Part shown: positions 6,862 through 16,085 of the stretch, one piece after another
Position numbering within the stretch: the stretch's first letter is position 1
How the letters are laid out: every line of letters begins with the position of its first letter
IMG/VR virus record: IMGVR_UViG_3300001450_000380
Span: 1-21,814 of that record
Source: a virus
Direction: 5' to 3' (one strand)
DNA length: 21,814 bases
The notes under the pieces: generated by a model
The model's input: the letters and a program-made list of their open reading frames with translations, nothing else
Databases searched by the model: none
Told to the model about the DNA's origin: nothing
Position numbers and translations under genes: made by a program

Positions 6862-8900
6862 TGCCGGGAATAATGTCAGGCCTTGAGCCAGTAAGATTAA
6901 AAGACGGTGGCTTCCCGGATCTAACAGGCGATGGCAAAGTAACACAAGCTGACATACTTAAAGGCCGAGGTGTACCTGGCCTAGCAAACGGTGGAGACCC
7001 TAGGTTTATGAGCCGAGAAGGTTTCTTCAGCATGAGAGATGACCCTGAAAGACTTAACGCACGAGATATTACTGATCTTATCTTTGATCCAAACGATCCA
7101 TTAGATTATGCAGCAGCAGGTATAGCAGCTACAGGTGTTGGATTACCAGCTGCTGCAGCCATGAAGACAGCGAACACTGGAAGAAAAGTTCTTGGTGGCA
7201 TTGGGGCAACACTTGCTACTACACCTCTTGTTAGGGAAGGCATAGAGTTTATGCAAAGTCCAGTTGAATACACTAAAGGAATTTTAGATCTTGTAACATC
7301 AGCACCAGAGGCAGCTGGTTCAATGGGTGAAATAGCGCAAGCGTTAAAAGCAGATCCAAAAGGAACAGCTTCTATTATTTATGAAACTGTTTCTAAAACA
7401 TCTGGCTACCCTGTTGAAAGAGCAGACGGTGGTATTATGAGAATGGTAGACGGTGGCATACTACCAGCTAGTGCAAAGACTCCGACTGGTAAAAAGAAAA
7501 AAGCTGTTATGACTGTGATGGATATGATGGATGAGATAGCAGAAAAGCTTCCTACAAAAACTAAAAAGAAAACAAAGAAAGAAAAAGATGCAGATGTAGA
7601 AGCAGAAAGAGAGATTATAGAAAATGCTTCTAGACAAAGAGAAGCAGAAGTTATAGCACAGCAAGCTAGGTTAGAAAGGGCTAGAGCCAATAGAGCCAAT
7701 CAACCAACAACACCTCAACCAGTAAGACCTGAAGCACCTCAGCCAATAAGAACTCAAACCCCTGTTAGAACAGATGCGCCTGAGGTTGGGCCTCCAAGAC
7801 CTGCACCAAGCCAAGGAGCTAATGTTAATAAAGCAGCAGATGATGCTTTTAAAGGATCAGGCACAGGAGCTCCGGGTAGAGCACAAAGACTTTTAGAAGG
7901 AAGCGGAAGAATTTTAGGAAAAGGTGGTAAGCTTTTAGGAAATGTAGGATTGTATGGTCTTGCTGGATATGGAGGCATGGAAATTGCAAAAAGAATGTTT
8001 GGCAGTGATGACAAAGAAAACAATGTTACAACGATACCTGAGCCAGATGGTTCTACAATAGCTAACGTTTCTACTGGTAGCAATACTAATGCTTTATTAC
8101 CAGAAAATGATCCTGCTCAACAAGATCCAAACACTTTACCTAAACCTGGAACAACAACAACTACAACAAAAACTTCTTCCTCAACCAAAACAGGAGGATC
8201 AAGTTCTTCTGCACCAGCACCTGCACCATCTCCATCTCCTTCAGGAGATAAATTTGATCCAAAAGATATTGCATCATCTGACAGGTTTGCAGAAATTATG
8301 AAATACAATTTAATTACTGACAAAGGATTTAATGTAGATGACAAAGGTAATTTCGTTGGTCAAAAACCTACGTTTATTGATTACTTAAAAACTTTACCAA
8401 GCACTTACATGGATAAGGTTGGAAGAGATGAAGACTATGCTAAAAAAATGATGGCAGGTTTCTTAAACATGATGAGACCTGTTGAGGGATATGTTCCTGT
8501 TAATCCTGCTGTTGCTTTTGGCGATGCATATTTTGGTGAAGAAACAAGACAAGCTGATATGGAATCTGCTATGGCTAAAACTTTAAGATTCTTAGATAAA
8601 AATCCAGAACAAAAGGCAGCATACATGCAAACATTAAGAGCTTCTTCAGGTGTAGATCCATATAAAGACATTGATCCTAAAAAAAATAGAGAAGCTTTTG
8701 ATGATTTATTTTTAAATAGATTAAGAGATTATAGAATTACTACAGATTCTCAAGCTAATGCTGATGATTTTTATTTATATGATCCAGTAGAGGGGGAAAC
8801 ATTTACTAGTACCTCTCTTCTTTCTTATCAAAATTCAAACCCTGCTCTTGTACCAGTTATAGTTTCAAGATTGCAATTGTTAAAAAGGAATCCGGGCTAG
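6861..8900 (+). CDS. Large virion-associated protein with dockerin-like Ca-binding loop and low-complexity linker
   Basis: This 679-aa protein starts at the ATG sharing a base with the preceding stop, with AAGGTG six bases upstream. Residues 20-31 (DLTGDGKVTQAD) fit an EF-hand/dockerin calcium loop with ligands at D20, T22, D24, T28 and D31. Two Gly/Ala-rich hydrophobic stretches follow (about 83-130), then a Lys/Glu-rich helical section (about 210-275). A Pro-rich section lies at about 280-320, another Gly-rich patch at about 345-370, a Thr/Ser/Pro/Ala linker at about 431-463, and a folded C-terminal domain at about 465-679. Short DGG/NGG motifs recur at about residues 15, 44, 193 and 201. 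Position between structural genes suggests an internal virion or assembly protein. I know of no assigned mechanism. Confidence 0.7.
   Translation: MPGIMSGLEPVRLKDGGFPDLTGDGKVTQADILKGRGVPGLANGGDPRFMSREGFFSMRDDPERLNARDITDLIFDPNDPLDYAAAGIAATGVGLPAAAAMKTANTGRKVLGGIGATLATTPLVREGIEFMQSPVEYTKGILDLVTSAPEAAGSMGEIAQALKADPKGTASIIYETVSKTSGYPVERADGGIMRMVDGGILPASAKTPTGKKKKAVMTVMDMMDEIAEKLPTKTKKKTKKEKDADVEAEREIIENASRQREAEVIAQQARLERARANRANQPTTPQPVRPEAPQPIRTQTPVRTDAPEVGPPRPAPSQGANVNKAADDAFKGSGTGAPGRAQRLLEGSGRILGKGGKLLGNVGLYGLAGYGGMEIAKRMFGSDDKENNVTTIPEPDGSTIANVSTGSNTNALLPENDPAQQDPNTLPKPGTTTTTTKTSSSTKTGGSSSSAPAPAPSPSPSGDKFDPKDIASSDRFAEIMKYNLITDKGFNVDDKGNFVGQKPTFIDYLKTLPSTYMDKVGRDEDYAKKMMAGFLNMMRPVEGYVPVNPAVAFGDAYFGEETRQADMESAMAKTLRFLDKNPEQKAAYMQTLRASSGVDPYKDIDPKKNREAFDDLFLNRLRDYRITTDSQANADDFYLYDPVEGETFTSTSLLSYQNSNPALVPVIVSRLQLLKRNPG
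8151..8247 (+). repeat. Low-complexity Thr/Ser/Pro/Ala linker region
   Basis: ACA/ACT triplets followed by TCT/TCA, CCA and GCA triplets encode runs of Thr, Ser and alternating Pro-Ala/Pro-Ser within the 679-aa virion protein (about residues 431-463). It reads as a flexible tether between the N-terminal part and the C-terminal domain. The single-stranded DNA binding protein at 16708-17220 carries a very similar linker before its acidic tail. Confidence 0.7.
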
Positions 8901-8906
8901 TGTGCT

Positions 8907-11900
8907 ATGCCAACAGTAACATTTAAAGATGGCACGAGTGTATTCGTTCAAGATACAAAACCTGAAACATTAAAAAAAACAGAGCTAGATTACTTAGCAA
9001 ACCAAAGAAAAAATACAGTGCCATTAGAAGAGATAGCTAGTGGTGTTCAGCGTGGCATTATTGGTATAGCAGAAGGATTAACCACCATACCCACTACAGT
9101 ATACGATCATCTTAATGATACTGATGTAACCAACACTGTTATTAAACATTTTGAAAAAGCCAAGCCTGAAGTTAAAACAGGCCTTGGTGTAGGAGCTCAG
9201 TATGTTACGCAGTTTGGTTTGCCCGGACTAGGAGCAGCAGGAATTGTTAGTAACTTTGGCAGAGCAAACAAACTAAAGGGAGCGTTAGCTGCTGGTGTTG
9301 TAGATGGAGCAGTTAACACTGATGATGTAGAAAGTTTGACTGATGTTTTTTTTGATAGTGAATCAGATCAAGATAGGCTAGCTAGACTAAGAGGATCTGA
9401 AGCTGCTTATGAAAGACTAAAAGAAAGATTTGTTATTGCTGGAGAAGGAGCTGCTATTACTAGATTTGCTCCACCCATAATTAAAGGAGGCTTGGAAGGA
9501 GTTGGCAGGGTTGCTGAAACAGCTGTTTCTTTGCCAGTCATAAGAGATGTCGCAAGAACTGTTGCTCAAGCCGCTCAATGGACTAAAGGTAAGTTAGTTC
9601 CTGCAAAAATAAAAGATACAATAAATAATTCTAACAGAGGTATTTATAATTTTTTAAAAAGAAACTTTACCAAAGAAGGTGCATTACCGAGTCAAGCAGT
9701 GTATCAAGCACAACAAGCAGTAGCTGATAGGACAGAGGGATTGCTTGACCAAGTAGACATGGCGCATTCTCAAATAGGACAATTCTTTGAAGATGGTGTT
9801 AAAAGAGGAAAGATAAGTACAGGCCAGCAAGAATCCATAGCAAGATCTGTTAATGAATTTTTATTTCCTCTTACAAAAGTTGAGTTTGAATTACCAAATG
9901 CAACAGCATCTGAGCAAAGAAAACTAGCAAAGCAAATACAAAACAAAGCAATGAAAAATTTATTAGGATTTGAAGAGTTGCTTGATTATAAATCTTATAA
10001 CTTTATAGATGAAGCTGGAGATGTTTTTGAGGGGCTTAAACTTCCTGATATATTAAATGGATCTAGAAAACTAATCGATGGTTTAACTGAAGAACTACAA
10101 CAGCTTTCTAAAACTAATGAGTCTGGTTTTTCTAGCTTACTGTTACCAGAAAATTTAGCTACTGCTCTTGAAGAAAACATTGGTATGTATGGATCAAGAG
10201 TTTACAAAAGATATGTCGATGGAGCTTTTGATATTGATCCAACTTTTCAAGACAATGCAATCAAAGCAATACAAAGAGAATTTAATGGCATAAGTAAAAA
10301 TGAAGCTTACGATGCTTTTCAAACACTGGCACAAAATTCTAAAAACATTGATGATTTTGATGAGCTTGTTAACACAGAAATATATACAAACAACATAAGC
10401 AAGGGTTTACTAAAAGGAAGAACATTAAATAAACTTCCAGAAGTAAGACAAGCACTAGGACAAATAACTGGTTACTTACAATCAGGATCTAAAAATATAC
10501 TTGCAGAAACTAAAGCACAAAATTATTTAACAGTTAAAAAACTTTCAACAATTATTGGAAAGAACAAAGCCTATCAACAAATACTAAAAGAAAATAATAA
10601 AGAAGGTGCAATGAAGTTTCTGTTAAATCCAGAAGCTGGAGGAGGCGGAGTAAACCCAAACTTTGGAAAAGCTAGATCAGAATTTGCAAGCGACTCTGCT
10701 TTTCAAAAAGCAAAAACAAATATGGAATACATTGGCGGCAAAGAAAATGATGTTGCCACTGGTATTGCATTTACAATGCCTGGCCCTAGAGGCAACCCAA
10801 TACCAATGAAACAATTTGGAGAAGGCACTGGCGCATTAAAAGGTTACTACGGAAGAAAGGATGTTGTTGATGCAATTACAGGAGCATCAAGTGATGTATT
10901 AAATATATCAGACTCTGTAGGAAAATTATTTCAAAGAGGTTTATATCAAGGATCAGACCCTAATTTTTTTGATTATGCAAAAGGCGCATATGGAATTTTT
11001 TTAGGAACTAAGTCAGCTGTGCAGTATGGTAAAACAGTTGCATCTCCAGGCACGCAATTAAGAAACATAACAAACACTCCTATGTTCTCAGCTGCTAATG
11101 GTAATCTAGGAACAACAGGAAGAATAACAGATGCTGTTCAATATTCTTTTGCAGGATTATTTGATCCAGCTACTAAGACATTACTTAAACAACCTATTGA
11201 TGAAATGACAGAGCTAGGAATTATTTTAAGAGGGAAAGGAGCTACTGGCCTTGCTGAAGTAAAAGATTTATCGAAAAGTTCTTTTGATATATTAAAGTCT
11301 ACAAAAAAAATACCCGGAGTTCGTTTCGCTGAAAAGGTTTACGGTATGACTGATGATGCGGCAAGGGTTCACAATTATATTATGGAGCAAGGCAAACTAA
11401 CCAGAGCTCTAAACAATTCTTTTAAAGCGGGATATAAAGAACTAACCATGCCTGTAACAGCAGGAAGAAATATGTCTGAGTTTGCTGAGTTTGTTGACGG
11501 TGCCGGCAACATAAATTTAAAAACAGCAAACTTAACTGACGAACAATTAAAAAGATTTATTAATGCAGAGTCTGCTGAGATAGCAAAAAATACTGTGCCA
11601 AACTATGGAAGAGTTCCAAGCGCAATCAAAAATGTTGTTAGGTCTTCTCCATTTGGTAACTTTGTATCCTTTCCATCTGAGGTTATAAGAAATATTGTAA
11701 ACATTACAGATAGAGGATTAAAAGAAATTGCTAGCACAAATCCAGAAATACAAAAAATAGGAGCAAGAAGATTAGCTGGTGCGTTTATGGTAACAGCTGT
11801 TGCACCAAAAGCATTAGAACAACTTGGTTCTAATCTTACAGGAGTTAGTCAAGAACAAATTGATGCATACAGAAGACAAGGAACTCCTTGGGATAAAACA

Positions 11901-12956
11901 GCTACATTAGTACCAATATCATCTGACATGAATGGATACGTTGACAGATTTCTAAACTATAGTTATTTGAATCCATATGATTTGTTAAACAGAATACCTA
12001 GAGCAGCATTAATGTCATATGCAGAGGGAACAGATAATGAAGAACAAACAAGAACCAAAGTTGCAAACGCAACTGGAGAATTTTTTAAAGAGTTTGGTTT
12101 AATGTTTGCTGAACCATCAATTGTTACTAATGCTTTACTAGAAATTAATAGCGGAAGAACAGCAACTGGAAGAGAAATATTTGACCCAGACGATCCAGCA
12201 GGAGTTAAAACAGCAAAAGGATTTATTCATTTGATTGATACAGCATTACCTACTGTCAGTCCATATGGAGTTCAGTATCAAGTGGGAACAAATAATCCAC
12301 TGGATGTTTCTTTAAAACAAAAAGACACTACTCAAATTGTTAAAAGTATTATTGGTGGAGATCCAATGGGGCAAGAATTAATATCATCAAAAGGTGGGCC
12401 AATTGATGTTAAAGAAACAATGGTGCAAGCTTTTACTGGATTAAAACAAGTTAAACCTCAAATGAAAAAAACCATAGGTTTTAAAGCTTATGAAGCAAGA
12501 GATGAAATAGCAGCTATTAGTGCTAACTTTAATGATTTGCTACGATCAAAAACTCCTGTAGAAGCAGAACAATTTATTAAAGGTTATATAGAAACCAACG
12601 CTGATAGGTTTGAATCTTTGAGAGATTTATATAGATCTATTAAAGACGCTAGAATATTAGGAGTTGGTGAAAGAGATATACTCGATGCTCTTACACAAGC
12701 AAAAGTTTCATCCCCAGATTTAATTATGAAAAATTTCTTTGAGCCGTTAGAGTTAAATACAGAGCTAGCAGATGAAGCATATTTAGGTTCAAGCCAAAAA
12801 GCTCCTCTTCCTGTTCCAACCAGAGAGATACAATCTTTGGAAAGAGAAATGCAATACCAACCTGTTGAGGGTCAGTTTAATAGGCCTATTAATAGATTAA
12901 ATGCTGCAGAAGTTTTAAGAGAAGAAGAGATGAAAAAAATACTAGGCACACCCTAG
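8907..12956 (+). CDS. Very large internal virion / DNA-ejection protein candidate (1349 aa)
   Basis: This is the longest gene in the window. The length is close to T7 gp16 (about 1,300 aa), the core protein that leaves the head during DNA entry. I see no lytic transglycosylase motif and no signal peptide. An N-terminal region (about 1-50) precedes a Gly-rich hydrophobic patch (about 90-130: GLGVGAQYV, GLPGLGAAGIV). Long helical regions rich in Lys, Glu and Gln follow (about 220-600). A segment near residue 715 (SPGTQLRNITNTPMFSAANG) and another near 1010-1060 (YRRQGTPWDKTATLVPIS) resemble large proteins of marine phages. It is the last gene of the rightward virion operon and its TAG lies in the CTAG shared with the convergent resolvase gene. 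Codons are strikingly AT-rich (Arg almost always AGA). Confidence 0.65.
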   Translation: MPTVTFKDGTSVFVQDTKPETLKKTELDYLANQRKNTVPLEEIASGVQRGIIGIAEGLTTIPTTVYDHLNDTDVTNTVIKHFEKAKPEVKTGLGVGAQYVTQFGLPGLGAAGIVSNFGRANKLKGALAAGVVDGAVNTDDVESLTDVFFDSESDQDRLARLRGSEAAYERLKERFVIAGEGAAITRFAPPIIKGGLEGVGRVAETAVSLPVIRDVARTVAQAAQWTKGKLVPAKIKDTINNSNRGIYNFLKRNFTKEGALPSQAVYQAQQAVADRTEGLLDQVDMAHSQIGQFFEDGVKRGKISTGQQESIARSVNEFLFPLTKVEFELPNATASEQRKLAKQIQNKAMKNLLGFEELLDYKSYNFIDEAGDVFEGLKLPDILNGSRKLIDGLTEELQQLSKTNESGFSSLLLPENLATALEENIGMYGSRVYKRYVDGAFDIDPTFQDNAIKAIQREFNGISKNEAYDAFQTLAQNSKNIDDFDELVNTEIYTNNISKGLLKGRTLNKLPEVRQALGQITGYLQSGSKNILAETKAQNYLTVKKLSTIIGKNKAYQQILKENNKEGAMKFLLNPEAGGGGVNPNFGKARSEFASDSAFQKAKTNMEYIGGKENDVATGIAFTMPGPRGNPIPMKQFGEGTGALKGYYGRKDVVDAITGASSDVLNISDSVGKLFQRGLYQGSDPNFFDYAKGAYGIFLGTKSAVQYGKTVASPGTQLRNITNTPMFSAANGNLGTTGRITDAVQYSFAGLFDPATKTLLKQPIDEMTELGIILRGKGATGLAEVKDLSKSSFDILKSTKKIPGVRFAEKVYGMTDDAARVHNYIMEQGKLTRALNNSFKAGYKELTMPVTAGRNMSEFAEFVDGAGNINLKTANLTDEQLKRFINAESAEIAKNTVPNYGRVPSAIKNVVRSSPFGNFVSFPSEVIRNIVNITDRGLKEIASTNPEIQKIGARRLAGAFMVTAVAPKALEQLGSNLTGVSQEQIDAYRRQGTPWDKTATLVPISSDMNGYVDRFLNYSYLNPYDLLNRIPRAALMSYAEGTDNEEQTRTKVANATGEFFKEFGLMFAEPSIVTNALLEINSGRTATGREIFDPDDPAGVKTAKGFIHLIDTALPTVSPYGVQYQVGTNNPLDVSLKQKDTTQIVKSIIGGDPMGQELISSKGGPIDVKETMVQAFTGLKQVKPQMKKTIGFKAYEARDEIAAISANFNDLLRSKTPVEAEQFIKGYIETNADRFESLRDLYRSIKDARILGVGERDILDALTQAKVSSPDLIMKNFFEPLELNTELADEAYLGSSQKAPLPVPTREIQSLEREMQYQPVEGQFNRPINRLNAAEVLREEEMKKILGTP

Positions 12957-13333
12957 AATATATCAATCACCAGCTCACATCTTGGATCGTCTTTGTCTAC
13001 TCCACCAAACTTATAGACCACTTCTTTTACTTGTTTGAAGTCATCGTCTTGTATGATCCCGGCTTTAACCAAAGCATCACAAGCAAACTTATCTATGACT
13101 GAACATGGATTACTTATGTCAAGTCTTCTGTTGCTTCTAGCATAGTAGGTGTATGTTAATCTAACTGGCTCAATAAATTTAGGTAAGTCTTGTATCTTTT
13201 CTACAAGATCTTCTGAGTATATTTTTTTTGCTGTAGATAAAACTCTGTAGTGTGCGTTCCTGTAGTTGTTTAAGTTCAGAATAAATTTTTTTTTCTTTGA
13301 ATAGTAAACATCCAAAGGTAGTTTGATTTGCAT
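12953..13333 (-). CDS. RusA-like Holliday junction resolvase
   Basis: This 126-aa protein matches the RusA family: RRLDISN (D72), then IDKFACDALVKAGIIQDDD (D81, K82, D86, D96-98) and a C-terminal strand with PRCELVIDIF. RusA enzymes cut four-way DNA junctions using a cluster of acidic residues that bind Mg2+. Here the usual DxDN is DISN, a substitution I have seen described in phage RusA-like proteins. It should resolve recombination or replication intermediates before packaging. The ATG overlaps the exonuclease stop (TAATG). Its TAG lies in the same CTAG as the stop of the convergent virion gene. It is the last gene of the leftward operon. Confidence 0.88.
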   Translation of the reverse strand: MQIKLPLDVYYSKKKKFILNLNNYRNAHYRVLSTAKKIYSEDLVEKIQDLPKFIEPVRLTYTYYARSNRRLDISNPCSVIDKFACDALVKAGIIQDDDFKQVKEVVYKFGGVDKDDPRCELVIDIF

Positions 13334-14424
13334 TAAGTTGATGGCCTGGTTTCAATCCATGGCCTAATTTGTGTAATAGATGCACCATTAAATAAATTTT
13401 TAACTTTATCGCAAGTCTCCAAGATCTCTTGTGGAAACCCACTGTTTACAACTTCAATTAATTCTTTGCTAGAAAAAAAGTTTTTGCCCGGCGTGTTAAG
13501 GTTCTCGGCCACGTTAACAAATCTAATCTTGTCCTTCTCATACAAAACCATATCGTCATCCTTTTCCATGACATGAGCTGGTATCAACTCAGGTATAAAG
13601 TTATGTCTTGAACAACCCTTGGTTTGTCTGTCCTCGCTAATCTTTCTATCGTGCTGAGTGCAATGCCAGTGAGCATCTCCTTTCTCAATGTCAACCTTAG
13701 CAAACCTACAAGATCTGCAATGTATTTTAGGTGGCAATGCTCTACTTAGGTAACAGGCTTGTTGGCCTGGTGTCATATAACTTTTGATTCGGTAATCTGT
13801 TTCTGGTATGTAGTTATCTGGTGGGATCTCTGCTAGTAAAATACTTTTTGCTTTCTCTATCAAAGAATCAAAAGCATTACTATCATACTGAATTATTTCA
13901 GTATATAAGTCTGAGTTATTTTTGTTATAAACAATTGCAATGCATTGAGTAAACTTAAACAAGCCCATGTATAAATGTAACTGGGCAGCATACTCTTCTG
14001 ACCACTCACAATAACTACCAAGCTTTACTAGGTTGTTGAAGCGATTGTCGTTGGCTGTCTTGAACTCTAGCAAGAATGGATCTTTGGTATCAATCCCCGG
14101 AAAGTTTTGCCCTACGCCATCGATGTGTCCTTTGACGTGGCCTCCCAGTGCCTCTGTCTCAAACTGTTTGCCATTAGAAGCAAGATCAAATATCTGAGCA
14201 CCGGGAATCTTTCTAAGTTTCTTAATAAGATCATCTTCAACTACGTTGCCTAGATCAAGAAGCCTTAAAACTCTAGCAGGCATATCATCAGGCATAAGCC
14301 AGCGATAACGCATCCATAACAAACGTTGATTCGGATTACCTATCTGACTCATGCCTAAGTAAAATCTTTGACGCTTCTTTTGTTGCAGTTCAACATCGTC
14401 TAGTAAATGATTTATATCTTTCAT
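13333..14424 (-). CDS. PD-(D/E)XK (RecB/Cas4-like) exonuclease with C-terminal Cys cluster
   Basis: This 363-aa protein has the nuclease core in order: GMSQIGNPNQRLLW (about 24-37, equivalent to the N-terminal RecB-motif helix), GHIDGV (D102), LLEFKT (E120-x-K122) and AAQLHLYM (Q148-x3-Y152). This is the set used by lambda-exonuclease/RecB/Cas4-type enzymes to degrade DNA ends with Mg2+. A C-terminal cluster C236-x2-C239-x15-C255-x15-C271 probably binds zinc or possibly an Fe-S cluster. Unlike Cas4, no Cys is present in the N-terminal motif (GNPNQR), which argues against the Cas4-type cluster. It should produce single strands for the Sak4-type annealing ATPase. The start overlaps the helicase stop by ATGA. 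Confidence 0.88.
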   Translation of the reverse strand: MKDINHLLDDVELQQKKRQRFYLGMSQIGNPNQRLLWMRYRWLMPDDMPARVLRLLDLGNVVEDDLIKKLRKIPGAQIFDLASNGKQFETEALGGHVKGHIDGVGQNFPGIDTKDPFLLEFKTANDNRFNNLVKLGSYCEWSEEYAAQLHLYMGLFKFTQCIAIVYNKNNSDLYTEIIQYDSNAFDSLIEKAKSILLAEIPPDNYIPETDYRIKSYMTPGQQACYLSRALPPKIHCRSCRFAKVDIEKGDAHWHCTQHDRKISEDRQTKGCSRHNFIPELIPAHVMEKDDDMVLYEKDKIRFVNVAENLNTPGKNFFSSKELIEVVNSGFPQEILETCDKVKNLFNGASITQIRPWIETRPST

Positions 14425-16085
14425 AGATCTATATCTTCGTTTTGTTTAGTTTTAATTCCAACAACGTTCTCATACTTACCTTGCTTTTGCACAATGATTT
14501 CAGAGATTGTATCAAATGCACCACTGTTAATTAATTCAGCGGCCATCCACGGTTGACTTGGTGATCCCCACTTGGTAGTGATCTTCTTCCACTTACGCAC
14601 CGCCATGTTGTGTGCAGTGGGATGGCCAAACATTAGTGGCATCTTCTTAGGAAAGAACTCATCCTTAACTGTAAAGACTACTTGACAATACTCACTGCCA
14701 TTTTTGGACTTAACCACTGAGGCAAAGATATCTGTGATAGGTTTGTTTTTAGGAGGCGATGCTTTCTTTTCATCTGATAAGACAGCCTGTCTCTCAGCCT
14801 TGGTACGCCTTGCTACTTCTCTTTCCTTCTTGGTCCAGAGAACCTTTGATTGTGTTGACTCAAACACTTGGCCGCACTCAATGCATTCTTTAGCAGAGGG
14901 TGAGTTGATAGCATTACAGCTTGCACAAATCTTAGGCTTGTATCTTCCGGGAAGACTTTCGTCAGGCTCTACCTCATCTAGACAGCCATGCCTAGCTACG
15001 TTCTCACCGTAGTCAAGCAGCAAACAATTGTCTTTGTCATCATGCAATCGCATCCCACGACCACACATCTGCACATACAAGCCAATGCTTTGTGTTGGCC
15101 TTAGTAAAGCTATGCAATCTGTTCTTGGAGCGTCCCAACCTTCAGTCAGCACACCAACGTTGCACAGCGCATGGATCTTGCCATCTTCAAAGTCTCGCAG
15201 TATTTGATCTCGCTTATCGTTAGGTGTCTCACCTGTAATAAGTTCAGCTTTAATATTGTATTGCTGTAAGTACTGAGTCATCTTGGTTGCATGTAGCACT
15301 GACACGCAAAAGAAAACAGAAGCTGTTCTGCCTTTGGTGTAAGCGTTATCTATCCAGTCGTTAATAACTTCAATGATGGTTTCATCTACCATGGCTATGT
15401 CTTCTAATTCTTTTTCCCGGAAGTCTCCATTCTTAAACTTCAAACTAACTTTGCTAGCATCAATGATGGCATTGTCGTTGACAGCAAAGGCAGACAATCG
15501 GCACAGATAACCTGCTTGTATTAACTCTGGTATCGATACACTGTAGGCAAGACCTTTAAAGAAATGATCCTTACGCTTGCCATAGATATAACCCTGACCC
15601 ATGCGATAGGGCGTAGCAGTACAACCCATAACTTTCATGGCCTGGCGTTCTGATAGGGTGTCAATGATTTTCTTGTATCGAGTCAAAGAACTAGGTGGCA
15701 CGTTGTGTGCTTCATCAATAATCATGTAGTCAAACTTGCCAACCTTTTCTAATCTCTTGGGCGAGGCCAAGGTATCGCGACTGGCAACAAGAATTTGTGC
15801 ATTGTGTTGAAAGCGTTTCATACCAGCAGCGAGTACACCCACCGGGGCATCTGGCCACACAGACTTTAGTTTGTTTTCAGCTTGGGCAACCAACTCTTTT
15901 CTATGAGCCATGATAAGAAACCTGGCCTTGGGGTTTTTGTTAAAGACTTCTTTAATGAAGTGTGAAAATATAATGGTTTTACCAGCGGCTGTTGGTAAAG
16001 CAATAAGCGTTGGATCTTCAGGCCTAGTATCAAACCAAGAGTGAAGAGCATCTATAGCGTTGCGTTGGTAGTATCTAAGCTTCAA
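14421..16085 (-). CDS. Superfamily 2 DEAH-box helicase with zinc ribbon
   Basis: This 554-aa protein has PTAAGKT (31-37, Walker A), DEAH (124-127), TATPYR (156-161), a second RecA-like domain with TEGWDAP (314-320) and motif VI QMCGRGMR (339-346). A zinc ribbon follows with CASC (387-390) and CIEC (401-404), then a basic stretch (KKEREVARRTKAERQ) and a separate C-terminal domain of about 110 residues. Phage SF2 helicases of this kind unwind branched or R-loop DNA during replication and recombination, as T4 UvsW does. The start is TTG: there is no in-frame ATG until codon 150, and the N-terminus MKLRYYQRNAID is the usual one for the family. AAAGAG lies five bases upstream, and the TTG overlaps the previous stop (TTGA). 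Confidence 0.93.
   Translation of the reverse strand: MKLRYYQRNAIDALHSWFDTRPEDPTLIALPTAAGKTIIFSHFIKEVFNKNPKARFLIMAHRKELVAQAENKLKSVWPDAPVGVLAAGMKRFQHNAQILVASRDTLASPKRLEKVGKFDYMIIDEAHNVPPSSLTRYKKIIDTLSERQAMKVMGCTATPYRMGQGYIYGKRKDHFFKGLAYSVSIPELIQAGYLCRLSAFAVNDNAIIDASKVSLKFKNGDFREKELEDIAMVDETIIEVINDWIDNAYTKGRTASVFFCVSVLHATKMTQYLQQYNIKAELITGETPNDKRDQILRDFEDGKIHALCNVGVLTEGWDAPRTDCIALLRPTQSIGLYVQMCGRGMRLHDDKDNCLLLDYGENVARHGCLDEVEPDESLPGRYKPKICASCNAINSPSAKECIECGQVFESTQSKVLWTKKEREVARRTKAERQAVLSDEKKASPPKNKPITDIFASVVKSKNGSEYCQVVFTVKDEFFPKKMPLMFGHPTAHNMAVRKWKKITTKWGSPSQPWMAAELINSGAFDTISEIIVQKQGKYENVVGIKTKQNEDIDL

Noticed and set aside
7406-8083. Minus-strand open frames within the 679-aa virion gene
   Set aside because: They mirror Lys/Glu- and Pro/Gly-rich codons of the real gene, giving Phe/Ser/Leu-rich products with no start signals.
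14704-15012. Plus-strand frame across the helicase zinc ribbon
   Set aside because: Antisense to a clearly conserved helicase with all motifs intact; no ribosome site.
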